Shown one piece after another: positions 54,834 to 64,000 of a stretch of DNA of 64,000 nucleotides (positions are counted from its first letter, which is position 1; each line of letters opens with the position of its first letter). Both the position numbers and the translations under genes were made by a program. This DNA is from Adiantum capillus-veneris (taxonomy: Eukaryota > Streptophyta > Polypodiopsida > Polypodiales > Pteridaceae). The stretch is taken from NCBI GenBank assembly GCA_014529385.2, contig CM043960.1, positions 74,681,910-74,745,909 on the forward strand, read 5' to 3'. The notes beneath the pieces were generated by a model. It made no database searches and was not told where the DNA came from. It saw only the letters and a list, made by a program, of their open reading frames with translations.

Positions 54834-55593
54834 AAAGACCAATGTGCCTTTAAGAAAGATCTACTAGTGTAGAACTAATAGAAGGTGAGAGATTCTCTCA
54901 ACCTATGCCCACTGACTCTCTATGAGCTAATGCATTCGGCTCTACTGATAGACAAACATCCCGCTGCGGAAGCCACACAGAGCTAGCTCCAAGCTCTGCA
55001 AAGAGTCTACAAGAGCTCATGCACTCCTGCAAGTATTGGTACAATACCTGCAAACCTCCCCTATTCTCTATGCCGAGATCAGTCATCGAACAACTAATCA
55101 ACCCTGCTGCAAATGCTCCCACTGCAGTTGCTATGTCGGGCCTTGAGATCAGCATCTCCTACATGAGGACACCAAACGTTGATGCAACCCTGGCAACCTC
55201 TGCCACCTCCAACTTAGAACTCAACTTATGGCAATCATGTCCCTTATCATAGAGACCATGGCACTTTGACTTCGAGCTCTGGAGTGACTCCTCGTGCCCA
55301 CCACATATCACATGTTTACCAAGAGTATCCATCTGTCCTGAATCTGCATCAAGCTCTGGCATAAGCATATCAAGAAATGACTCCACATTAGCCGACATCT
55401 CAGCATCCATGTGAGTTATCTCTGTCATCACCTTTGATGACTCATCCTGCTATGACTCACTAGAGCTGTCCCGCTCTACCTGTGCATCCGTAGACGCAAC
55501 CTGCACAACAAGGTCACTGCTCTGCACTCCATGCAAAGCATCCTGCAACCCACAAGCAAAAGAGACTCGCCTGATCTCTCGCTCTCTACCTGG
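54834..55593 (-). pseudogene. COP2 pol remnant
   Basis: Two open parts, 55159-55431 and 54898-55155. The second begins MLISRPDIATAVGAFAAG, matching the copia motif after RT (RPDI-x-x-AVG). Close to the LTR, RHIGL and VGG recall the usual copia Pol end. The integrase, palm and most of RNase H are missing. The first part (MLMPELDADSGQMD) is not recognised. Confidence 0.55.
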
Positions 55594-56559
55594 CTACATG
55601 ATCATAGAGAAAACACCGTCTCTCCCGTGATCCACATGCAATGGGTAACCTGTACCACTCCTGGCACCTCTCGCAATCACTAGCGAACCCAAATGCATCA
55701 CAAAATCTTGCTCTCGTAGTGAAATCTGACATCCACAGTCTCTAAGCTGACCAATCGAGATCAAACTCACTGTAAAATCTGGTACATAGCGCATATGTCG
55801 TAACAAGTAAGATGCACCACTCGGTAATGAAAATCTCACATCTCCTGCAGCTGCTATCGCATGCACCGATCCATCGGTCAAACATACACTGCCAAGCATC
55901 CCGCTAGAATAGCTATAAAACCATTCACGATGCGGCGTGACATGAAACATAGCATCTGCGTCTAGCAACCACTGTGAAGGGAGTGCACTATCCACATGTA
56001 TAGCATCTTGTGCATAGCTCGAGGTAAAAGTGACATCCCCGTCACTAGTATACTCCGACACTACATCTGCCTCAACTGTCAAAGCAACTGAGTCCATGGC
56101 ATCACTACATACATCTCTGGGACTGCCATGTCTTCTACGATGTCGCATACGATGAAAACAGCGTCGTCTAACGTGTCCAGAATGACCACAATACCAACAT
56201 GTCACCTGTCGGCGTGCTCGTGAATGTACATGTCTCACACGAGTCCGTGATGACTCAGATCTATCATACATATCATGTAATCTGCACCAAAGTGCTCTCG
56301 AAGTAGTCTCATACATAACAAGAGCATATACAGATTCCGCAAGGTGCAAAGAGAGTGTAGATAGTGCCATCTCCTCTAGCTCCTACCACTAATCTTCAGA
56401 CATGTTTGAAGGTCTACCTGCATCACCACTCAATGGTCGATGCAACCCTTGCTGTGTCAATGCATCAAGTATACACTCTCTCCATGCTGCAAAGTCTGAC
56501 CCATCAAACATGCACATTTCGGAGAGATCATAATCTGAGCGATCACTTGTCTCTGCCAT
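55594..56559 (-). pseudogene. COP2 gag and protease
   Basis: The ATG at 56559 starts a copia Gag (FDGSDFAAWRECILDALTQQG). After a stop near 56389 it continues with LHLAESVYALVMYETTSRALW, then jumps to a CCHC knuckle CWYCGHSGHVRRRC. The central capsid part is missing, an internal deletion of perhaps 100 codons. The protease site is WLLDADAMFHVTPHREWF, where D-S/T-G has become D-A-D, so it is inactive. The pre-integrase piece ends at 55594. Confidence 0.75.
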
Positions 56560-58182
56560 GAGCAGAATGTAGCAAACGAGAAAGCAAAACCACCTCAACA
56601 ACAACACCTGGAAACTGTCTACAAATATGGCCAGAAACACAATGTAAAACCTGTGAGACACACTCCAAAATAGATATCCCGCAATGTCAATACAAGCCTC
56701 GCCTGCTCTAGTATCACACTGCAATCACTGAGCTAATCACCAATCCCACACTATGCGGTATCGATGCATACACACGCACAAGTCTCCCACGTGCAGAGAA
56801 CACCGCACGCAAATGCTAAGTGCAACCTGCAATATCTACCTAGATCGCATAAATGATACACATAAAACTCCTGGGAAAATTTTGCCAAAGTTTTGACGCA
56901 CAATGGCTATCAACACAAAATAACCATTGTCCTGCAAGCTCAATACAATGAGCAATCAATGCGCATCAAACTACACTCAACATACATGCATAAGCTCTTC
57001 AAAACTATGGCAAACAATGCTCGAGATCACAAGACTCTCCCACCCGAGAGCAAACCACTATCTCAAGCAAAGAAAGATACACAACTCCTCACTCTTGTGA
57101 GAGTGGATACAAAAACACAAAACTGTGTCCAAACTAACAAAACCTGTCAAAGTGAGAGTAAACACTCGATCACAAACTATGGCGAGAATCTGGGAAAAAT
57201 CCGACAGAATTTCCCCTGAAAACTGAGCAAAAAACTCAAGTACAATCTCTACCATAAACCACAACACTACTCAATGCCAATGAGTAGAAATGTCAAAATG
57301 GCTCCACATTTTCACATACAATGGCAATCCGCACTCAACGTACATCAACGTAGTGACCATGCATAAACAAGCGCCAAAAGATTTGCAATTCGGAAACTTG
57401 ATCAATGCAAAAACAATGCTCTCAAGAGAGCTCACCGGCACTTGAAAGTGCTCGCCAAAATGCATGTATAATGGGCATCAACCATGTGCCATAACCATAT
57501 GCAAACCATCCGCAAATACCATGAATCCAAGCACAAAATCACTGCCAAAGTATCCTGTGAAAACCAGTGAAAGAAGCTCCACCTGTGTGCTCCAAAAAAC
57601 TGCGTCTCTCAAGAGACCGCCTCGTTGGTGTGTAAATGCCTCCGTAATTCGTTGCCCAAGTCTACCAAAATACCCTCAAACCACAAGCTTAACACAAGCT
57701 GCAATTGCATCTTCAGCTCATAATTTATGCACTCAATTTCAAGCATCTCCCGTGCTTCCAAAAGTGCATCAAACTCGCACACAATGCGACAACAGAAAAT
57801 CTGGAATTTTTGTATACAGTTAGTCTGAGCTGAATATCAGCAAAACGGTGAGGAATTTGCAAAATTTTCTTCTGCAAATTTGTAGACCACGTCGAAACGG
57901 ATGGGCAACAAGGAAAGAATTCTCACATCTACATTCTACAAGGAGAAAAACGAATCTGAAAACAGTGATGCTGCGCACACAGTTTTAGGGCAGCACCTTC
58001 ACTTACACACAGTCTTCCACACTCCTTTTTGAGCTTCCACAAGAGCATACATCACTCTCAACTGAGCTCACAAGTTCCCATTACATTCTCACAAAGCTTC
58101 CAAGCTTTCTTAATCTCTCTACCGTCAAGAGCGAGCGAGCTATTGCCTCGAAGCTCTCAAAGCCGTCGTGCTCTCCGCGGTC
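56560..58182 (-). other. COP2 leader, non-coding
   Basis: About 1.6 kb between primer site and gag start, CA-rich on the plus strand, with recurring CAATGG...ATCAAC and CTCAAGAGA phrases. ORFs on either strand lack domains. Confidence 0.6.
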
Positions 58183-58202
58183 ACCATAGCTCTGATACCA
58201 AT
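58183..58202 (-). other. COP2 primer-binding site (initiator tRNA-Met)
   Basis: On the minus strand ATTGGTATCAGAGCTATGG starts right after the LTR end CCCTTCA, so the site has a 2-base spacer. Confidence 0.9.
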
Positions 58203-58393
58203 TGAAGGGGATCGGGGAGCACCACAGACAGAGAGTGAGAGAGAGAGAAGGAGACACACACACGATGTGGGTGGGGAGACTATGAAGTGGTAGCTCCCCC
58301 TATACAATATACTCACTATAAGTATAGGGTAACAGTGGGCGGGCACCCATGACCTAGGCGACCGGTCAAGGCACATAGGCCTTAACCCCAACA
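58203..58393 (-). repeat. COP2 5' LTR (191 bp)
   Basis: Partner of 54632-54822. Contains a GAGA run and TATAGGG-like sequence. Confidence 0.92.
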
Positions 58394-58788
58394 TTGATTA
58401 CCCATTCTAAGAATTTCCTTTTGGTCACTCTCTCCGAGTCCTCCTTTAAAGCTACTTTGGGTTCTTCCCAATTTCTCCCATGTCCATCTTTTATTGCCCT
58501 AACATGCTCCCTAATTTATGGAGCAACAACTAGCTCAAATCTTTGAATCATCTCACCTTCTGACATGTGATGCAGCTCCATCTCCTTCACATACTCACGT
58601 AAGTACTTGGTTACATCTTTGCAATTGAATTGATCCATTATGTTGACGACCGCTTGTATGGCCTTCGTTGCTGAAATCTCCCTTCTTTCAGTGGCATGTT
58701 GTTGTTGTATGAACATTGCAAATGCTTGAAACATTTGTATTGTTGATGGGTCAAAATGCATACCCTATTGCTCAACATGATCACCCAT
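58394..58788 (-). pseudogene. G3 gag, N-terminal part
   Basis: The ATG at 58788 lies only 53 bases after the 5' LTR. After eight codons there is a stop, then an open part 58516-58761 (MHFDPSTIQMFQAFAMFIQQQ, FNCKDVTKYLREYVKEME, GEMIQRFELVVAP). A further stop follows, then the lead-up to the COP2 insertion (RKFLEWVI). This is the start of Gag. The compact leader contrasts with the 1.3-2 kb leaders of E1 and G2. Confidence 0.75.
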
Positions 58789-58820
58789 GGTTACCCACAA
58801 ATTCTCACCCTGGCAGTTTT

Positions 58821-58835
58821 GTGCCGGGTTCACCA
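58821..58835 (-). other. G3 primer-binding site, tRNA not identified
   Basis: On the minus strand TGGTGAACCCGGCAC lies six bases after the LTR end CTTGACA. It starts TGG as expected for the complement of a tRNA CCA end. I cannot say which tRNA matches. Confidence 0.55.
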
Positions 58836-58841
58836 AAAATA

Positions 58842-61012
58842 TGTCAAGAAGTAGGCGGTCTTGCTAGGAAGGCACCGGGCCTCTTGCTGTGAGAGTTTGT
58901 GAGGAAGCTCAGGGGTTATGAGAAGGAGCTAAGATGTAGATAACATAGCTTCTAGAGCTAAAGAAGAAATGTAGCCAAAGAAACCGCTCACTTTCCCTTA
59001 CAAACACATACGTGATGGAGAGAACTCATGAAAGATAGTCAAAACAAAACAAAAATGAAAACATCGAGATTACGATCATATCGTATCATGGGTAGGATAA
59101 AAGGGTTAATGGATGAGTTAATGATATTTAATCTTTGTTGTCCAAATAAGCTACGGATTGCTCTTTGGAACTGTAGCTTTGTGCTTACTATAATGTATAC
59201 GTTTTCTCTAGCGATGGGGATTAGTTGTGAGTACAAATCCTCTTGATTCATAATAAAATAACCACACTCACATCAAAAGAGAAGTTATAGTCAATAATAG
59301 GTATTATGATGGGATCTAGTGAGAGAACTATTTCGTTGATCCTTTCAGGACCAAATAGAAACACTATGCGTTGCTGAAAGTGAATCTTTCGACTAATCCA
59401 AATGTTGACCCTAATAGATTGCACAGAATGGAAATGAAAGAAATCTCCTCTATGTGGATTATGGTTATTCATCGATGATATACTTAGTATGTTCAAAGAT
59501 AAAGGTGTGAAAGAAGTGAAAGGAGAAGAAGAAGAGAGTTTCTCTCCCAAGCCCTATTGTTGCCCTTAGGCAATAAGGATACTGCGGGGAGAGAAGTACC
59601 TGTAGCAAGGAGATTCTAGAGTTTGTGGAAGAGAATGAGAACCTTAAGAGAGAGAGATGCTTGTGGAAGATGAAGATATGGTTACTAACCTTGTGCACAT
59701 AATTTTTCCCGCAAGAAGGTTGTACCCATTACATTGACAAGGTTGCTGCTTGAATACCTTCCAATGAAACGATTAGGACACAACAAGAGAGATGAAAGGA
59801 GGAGTAAAGATATAATTAGAGATAGATCTAAGTGTGGTGGTGGTATTAAAGATAAATAATGAGAGATAGAGATAGAGTTAGATACAAGTATTGGACTAGA
59901 TATGCGAATGAAAGTAAAACTAGCAACATATATCTTACATGAGAGCAATCGCCACCACCTTAATGGAGAGAGAAGATGAGGCAAGACTTCAGCCTTTCTT
60001 CAAGAGAAAGTGTGGCACTAAGATGAATGTGTCACTATGGAATTCAGCTATTCTCACTCACTCGTAACATGCCCCCAATGAAGAGAAGGTTTCCCTTTTT
60101 ATAGGTGAGGGAGCCATGTTTTACATAATCACTTGATTAGGCTAAAGAGTTAGCCCAAATCAAATGTTCTTTGGATATTTCTTAAAATGGTATATATTAG
60201 GACTCAAAATATCATGAAATCAAGCATTTTTGGTCATTGAGGCTCCATGTGGGTGCATGATGTATATGGGCCCCACCTAGGCATCTTCTGTGTGGCTCCA
60301 ACAGGGGGTCCCAACTTGTGTGTCTTGTCCTTCAAGGCATCTTTGAGGTGTCACATTCACATGCTTGTGTCTTTTATCCTTCAAATATCTTATTTTATGG
60401 AAGAAGATCAAGATTACCTCTTTTCACTTGATTCACCTGTTTACCATCTCTTCTTGCAGTGTAGTTGTTAGAGGCTTTTCACTCTTTTCCCTGTAACTTT
60501 TGCGTTGTAACTCGGATCGACATGCTTCAAAAGGCAAAATTGGCCTACTAAAAGAGCTTGAATTGGTTTTGTCCTTTTCTCCACGCCCTTAGGTCGGTAT
60601 TTTCAAACTGGGATGGTCCAAGAAGCTTTGGATCTTCCTTTTCATAAAGTCTTGTAGTAGGCTCTTCCCTCTTGTATGTATCCAAGAAGGTATGCATTAT
60701 TGAAGGGTTATAATATTAAATAAATGTGAAAAGAAGAAAATAATTTATATATGGTAGGGTATAGCTGAGATATTAGAAGAAATATTCAAATGCTTTTCCC
60801 CTAGACAAAAAGAGGCACAATCATTGATACTTCTCTTGCAGTACTTTCTAATAGTAATGTACATTTATATTACTTTAAAGGTAATACTAAGGTATGGTAG
60901 AAAGCTTTTATTTATGCATATGAGTATTATATGAAGTATACTTATGCATCAAAAAGTCACAAGATAAATAGTTTAATGCTTGTTCCCACTATATACGTAC
61001 CACAGCACGACA
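58842..61012 (-). repeat. G3 5' LTR (2171 bp)
   Basis: Colinear with 46905-49075 and of equal length. TATA box at 60093-60103. Differences cluster in the first 120 bases of the plus strand. Confidence 0.93.
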
Positions 61013-61720
61013 ACGGGAAACTCATCATGAAGCATGCTGATGACTGTGTATTTTAATTCATTCGGTACTTCACTCTAGGTGTTTAGTATATAGTGTCTAA
61101 ACACCTGAGAGCAAAGACTGCGCATGCACGAAATCACCTTCTTGCCTTCATCATCCAAGATGATGCCACCGTCGCTGAAGTGGACGGAGTAAGGCAAGCC
61201 CTCTCGTCGTTGACGCGTGAACCTGGGTGTCCCGGTAGGGGTCTCTAGCAGCGTGTCAACGGGGGTACGGACGTCAGGTGTCTCCACTAGAGTCTGAGCC
61301 CCAAATCAAGGAGTGTCTACCAACTGGAGTGACTCATGGAGGAGTAGCTAGTGGTGTGTAGCTCCTAGGAACGGTAGTCAGCCATGCAAAACCTGGTATT
61401 GATGGTGATGCCGTGGCTGGTTTCGGGACGCGAAAAGAGGGGGAGGGTAAAGAGCCACATCGAACATGAGGCGGTGTCAAAGCATCGGTGGTGGCATCCC
61501 CACAACAACCGCCCACCGCCACCACTAGAGCGTCCGTTCCTAGATGAGTATGAAGATCATCTCATCAACACCGAAGCTTCGGAGCGCGCTGAATGTTCTG
61601 AAACAGAGGGAGATGTGGATGGAGTAGAATGCGTGATGGTGCGATAGAGTGATGAAGCTCCACGTACCACTGTCTCTGTTGGGGTGACAAAGAAGAAAGA
61701 AACTCCTCATCATCCATACC
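61013..61720 (-). pseudogene. CACTA second ORF, 5' part
   Basis: It likely starts at MDDEEFLSSLSPQQRQWY (about 61719). It then runs through a proline- and serine-rich part (61334-61525) and a conserved part (61075-61287: RQRREGLPYSVHFSDGGI, DDEGKKVISCMRSL). After one TAG at about 61077 it continues to the G3 edge, resuming at 46904. The plant Ptta/En-Spm ORF is a DNA-binding partner or accessory of the TNP2 transposase. There are frame breaks near 61570 and 61310. Confidence 0.65.
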
Positions 61721-61783
61721 TACATTAAACACACGAACATTTAAACTTAATATTGAATGAATGGAGTAGAAAACATGGACAAG

Positions 61784-61784
61784 T

Positions 61785-61838
<54 letters not shown>

Positions 61839-61840
61839 GA
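61784..61840. repeat. GATA/GA microsatellite
   Basis: A few GATA units pass into about 20 GA units. It lies between the TNP2 gene and the second ORF of CACTA. Confidence 0.95.
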
Positions 61841-61936
61841 GGAGGTGCTCGTCGTCCCTGCTTGTGAGAACATACCTAGAGCATACGTACCTGGAGTGGA
61901 CGCAAAGACCATTAAATACAATGACGCAATGACCGT

Positions 61937-64000
61937 TCAAACATCTAGAAAGTCACTAGTCGAACATTGCAAACTTACCTTGGTCGCGCAACCCCAAGAG
62001 TACTCCCACTCTTCCTCAGTCACTTCTTCACCGCATTGTTGTGCACTTTTCAATTGGTTGTGCAACCATCTTAAGCTCATGAATGTTGGTAGGCTCTCCA
62101 GACCCGTCGGATAGTGCATCGGTGGTCGTCTTCCTCGTCTCCACTCGTTGAGTGCCCTTTGTCGCTCTTGCTTTGCATCCTCATATTGTGAAATCCACTT
62201 TTGCATCGCTGGACTGTGAAGCATGCAAAATCGGTTGATTTTAGCCTCTAGATCTTCCATCATCTTCTTCTCAACACCGAGATTGCACATGACAATCCCA
62301 AATATGTGCTCATCATCTATGGTTCGCCATAGCGTGTCCTGGGATTTATCAAATCCGTCCAGCCACTCTCCGATGTACACTAGGGACTCTGATACCAGCC
62401 AACCTTCTGCCATGCTACCCTTCGGGCGTGCCTTCTGACGCACATATCCCTTGAGCGTTTTCATGAAACGTTCTAAAAAAAACATCCATCTATAATGTAC
62501 TGTGCCAACTATTTCCACCTCATCAAATATGTGAACAAGAAGATGCACCTGAATGGTTAGCATGGTAGTAGGAAAAAAAAATGCACACAACCTCCGCAGC
62601 ATTTAGTTTGGCGAATGGTATGGAGTCTACGTTGATCTCCTTTTGTGAGATCCATTGCACCAACTTCGCAAGTTTGTAGATTGTGTTACACACATCAAGA
62701 GACAAACATCCCTCAATGGAAATCGGTAAAATAAACTGCAAAACACGTGCATCAATGATATTAAAGTCCACACACGCATTTGTTACACAATTCCCACTAT
62801 GATATATTCCACTATGAACATACCTGACACATTTTATGCCAGTCGTGTGACTTCAAATTGGTAAGCTTTCTTTCTTTAGTAAAACACGTTCGGAGCGAGT
62901 GCATTACGCCAGTGGGGGTCCGGAAAGATCGAATGGTCTCTTTTACTTTGCGTTCTTGGGCTCCTGTGAAAATCCATGGTGCTTTAGGGAGTTTTATAGA
63001 TCCATCGAATGCTGTTTGCGGCCAATATTGCTCCATACGATCCACATTTCTAAGGTCAACTCTGGCTCCCAAAGTATCTTTCTTGCCGGTCAAATGGTCC
63101 CATAGTAGATTAGCCACATTCTTGAATATGTGCATTGGATCGAGCAAGTGATTGGTCATGAATCAGGGCCAGTATGGTAACTCGTACCATAGAGATAGTC
63201 TCTTCATCCCTGGAGGAAATCCGTCATCACACATCTCCTTCTGCTCTAACCATGCTTGTGTAGACATCCTCGGTGGCTCTCTTCCCAAAAAGCCGTTGAG
63301 TAACACATGTTTCTTTTGAAGATACGCTTGATGACCTTCGTAGATTTGCTTCTTCAATGAGGTAATCCTACGTGCATTCAGTCTAGATCCACATGTGACA
63401 CATGCTCTATATCCGCTTGTTTGAAGCCCTACATGTATACACATGATAATAGATCAGCTTCAGAAAAACCAAGATTTACAGTGTGTGAGTGAGGAGTATA
63501 AATAGATCACCTGAGCATTCTATTAGTCTGGGATAGTCATGCATGGTCTACATTAGAATTCCTCTGATCAAAGCATTCCGTCGACCTGTGTGTCGGCTCA
63601 TATGCCAATCCACAATTGTTGTAGCTCTTTCAATAGTGGACGAAGATACACATCCATATTCTTCACTTTATAACGCCCCGGCACAATCAAGCTTAGCCAT
63701 AGGTGCCCCTTCTTCATAGTCAACCACGGGGGAATGTTGTAGTTGACGCCGATGACAACGGGCCATACACTGTAAAATGTTGATCTTTGACCAAATGGAT
63801 TTACGCCATCCATAGCCAGGCCTAAGCGCAAATTGCGAGCTTCCATGGCAAAATCCGACCATGTTCCATCTATATGTTTCCAGGCTGCACAATCTGCAGG
63901 AATCCGTAGCACACCATCCGAAGATTTATTCTCCTCATGCCATGATGCTAGGGCGGCCATGGACTTACATTCGAAGAAATGCTTGATGCGAGGAAGCAGA
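61937..64000 (-). CDS. CACTA TNP2-type transposase, C-terminal two thirds (partial)
   Basis: The protein enters from the right edge. 63598-63960 has CAAWKHIDGTWSDFAMEARN and RLGLAMDGVNPFGQRS, then WPVVIGVNYNIPPWL, the transposase_21 (TNP2) core. An 82-bp intron fits 63429-63510 (GTGATC to ATGTAG on the minus strand). 63163-63444 has YRACVTCGSRLNARR and 62812-63159 has LLDPMHIFKNVANLLWDHL. Then follow 62523-62771 (LPISIEGCLSLDV) and 61937-62602 (TIQVHLLVHIFDEVEIVGTV, RFMKTLKGYVRQKARPKGSM, the DUF4218-like end). One homopolymer shift (nine A at 62573-62581) separates the last two, and a stop lies near 62810 and 63160, so it is slightly damaged. It would bind the ends and cut the element out. 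Confidence 0.9.

Larger units (their letters stand above)
54632..58393 (-). mobile_element. COP2: internally deleted Ty1/copia element in G3 gag
   Basis: Minus-strand element of 3762 bp with 191-bp LTRs (TGTTGGGG...CCCTTCA on the minus strand). It has a Met-type primer site, a 1.6-kb leader, a shortened gag, protease, and then only a trace of the RT/RNase H end. Flanks TTGAC and TTGAT form a 5-bp duplication with one mismatch. Ignoring it, the gag frame of G3 is continuous. Integrase and most of RT are absent, so it needed another element to move. Confidence 0.9.
46905..61012 (-). mobile_element. G3: Ty3/gypsy element of unusual lineage inserted in CACTA
   Basis: Two 2171-bp LTRs (46905-49075 and 58842-61012) of identical length flank a 9.8-kb interior that includes the COP2 insertion. 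ACGG is duplicated at both outer ends (46901-46904 and 61013-61016), or AACGG if the LTR is read one base shorter. The minus-strand order is gag, protease, RT, RNase H, integrase. LTR divergence looks like a few percent. The CACTA frame is restored exactly when the block is ignored. Confidence 0.95.
39855..64000 (-). mobile_element. CACTA (En/Spm) DNA transposon, nested and cut by the right edge
   Basis: The terminus CACTACAAGAGG at 39855 is followed by subterminal GCGACG repeats. The element's own DNA then comes in three parts: 39855-40171, 45948-46904 and 61013-64000. SLX and G3 fill the gaps. Coding is on the minus strand: a TNP2-type transposase (61937-64000 and beyond) and a second ORF of the plant Ptta/En-Spm type. 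The reading frame of the second ORF is continuous across the G3 insertion site. The other terminus and the 3-bp target duplication lie off the window. Confidence 0.88.

Noticed and set aside
56893-57219. 108-codon plus-strand ORF in the COP2 leader
   Set aside because: Low-complexity, on the strand opposite the element, no recognisable motif.
1-64000. Bacterial or organellar features (operons, ribosome binding sites, rRNA, tRNA)
   Set aside because: No such signatures seen; introns, LTR elements and CACTA point to plant nuclear DNA.

Overview
This window looks like nuclear DNA of a land plant and consists almost wholly of transposable elements inserted into one another. The signs are Ty3/gypsy and Ty1/copia LTR retrotransposons with plant-type primer sites (initiator-Met and Asp-type), a CACTA (En/Spm) DNA transposon with a TNP2-type transposase, a gypsy element with a second RNase H (Tat lineage), and frequent stops and frameshifts typical of old plant repeats. 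No intact host gene, rRNA, tRNA or CRISPR array was seen. Several coding regions resemble what I associate with ferns or other non-flowering plants, but I cannot name the species.

Layout, left to right. (1) 1-3929: 5' end of a minus-strand gypsy element, E1 (gag, long leader with palindromes, Asp-type primer site, 5' LTR). (2) 3930-6654: spacer holding a decayed plus-strand gene fragment with a probable intron. (3) 6655 to about 22080: minus-strand element B, which has a gypsy-type 3' LTR and polypurine tract but carries a long coiled-coil ORF of unknown family and no visible pol. B is split by a Tat-lineage gypsy element (TAT, 10164-20790, 2.4-kb LTRs), whose reverse transcriptase is itself split by a solo LTR (15568-16536). 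(4) About 22080-24098: non-coding leader/LTR-like DNA with palindromic repeats. (5) 24098-39854: minus-strand gypsy element G2, related to E1, with gag, protease, RT, RNase H and integrase, plus a second aspartic-protease domain fused after the integrase. G2 is split in its RNase H by a complete plus-strand copia element (COP1, 27346-32578, perfect target duplication GGTTG).

(6) 39855-64000: a minus-strand CACTA element inserted in the G2 leader. Its terminal CACTA motif is at 39855, its second ORF is split between 46321-46904 and 61013-61720, and its TNP2 transposase runs from 61937 off the right edge. Two LTR elements sit inside it: a 5.8-kb element with very short LTRs and no recognisable coding content (SLX, 40172-45947), and a gypsy element of unusual lineage (G3, 46905-61012, 2.17-kb LTRs). 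A deleted copia element (COP2, 54632-58393) is inserted in the G3 gag.

Nesting gives relative ages: E1, B and G2 are oldest; CACTA entered G2; SLX and G3 entered CACTA; COP2 entered G3; TAT entered B; the solo LTR entered TAT. The main leads are the post-integrase protease of G2, the palindrome-bearing leaders shared by G2 and B (with a different palindrome in E1), the coiled-coil cargo of B, the short upstream ORF conserved between E1 and G2, and the coding-less SLX element.
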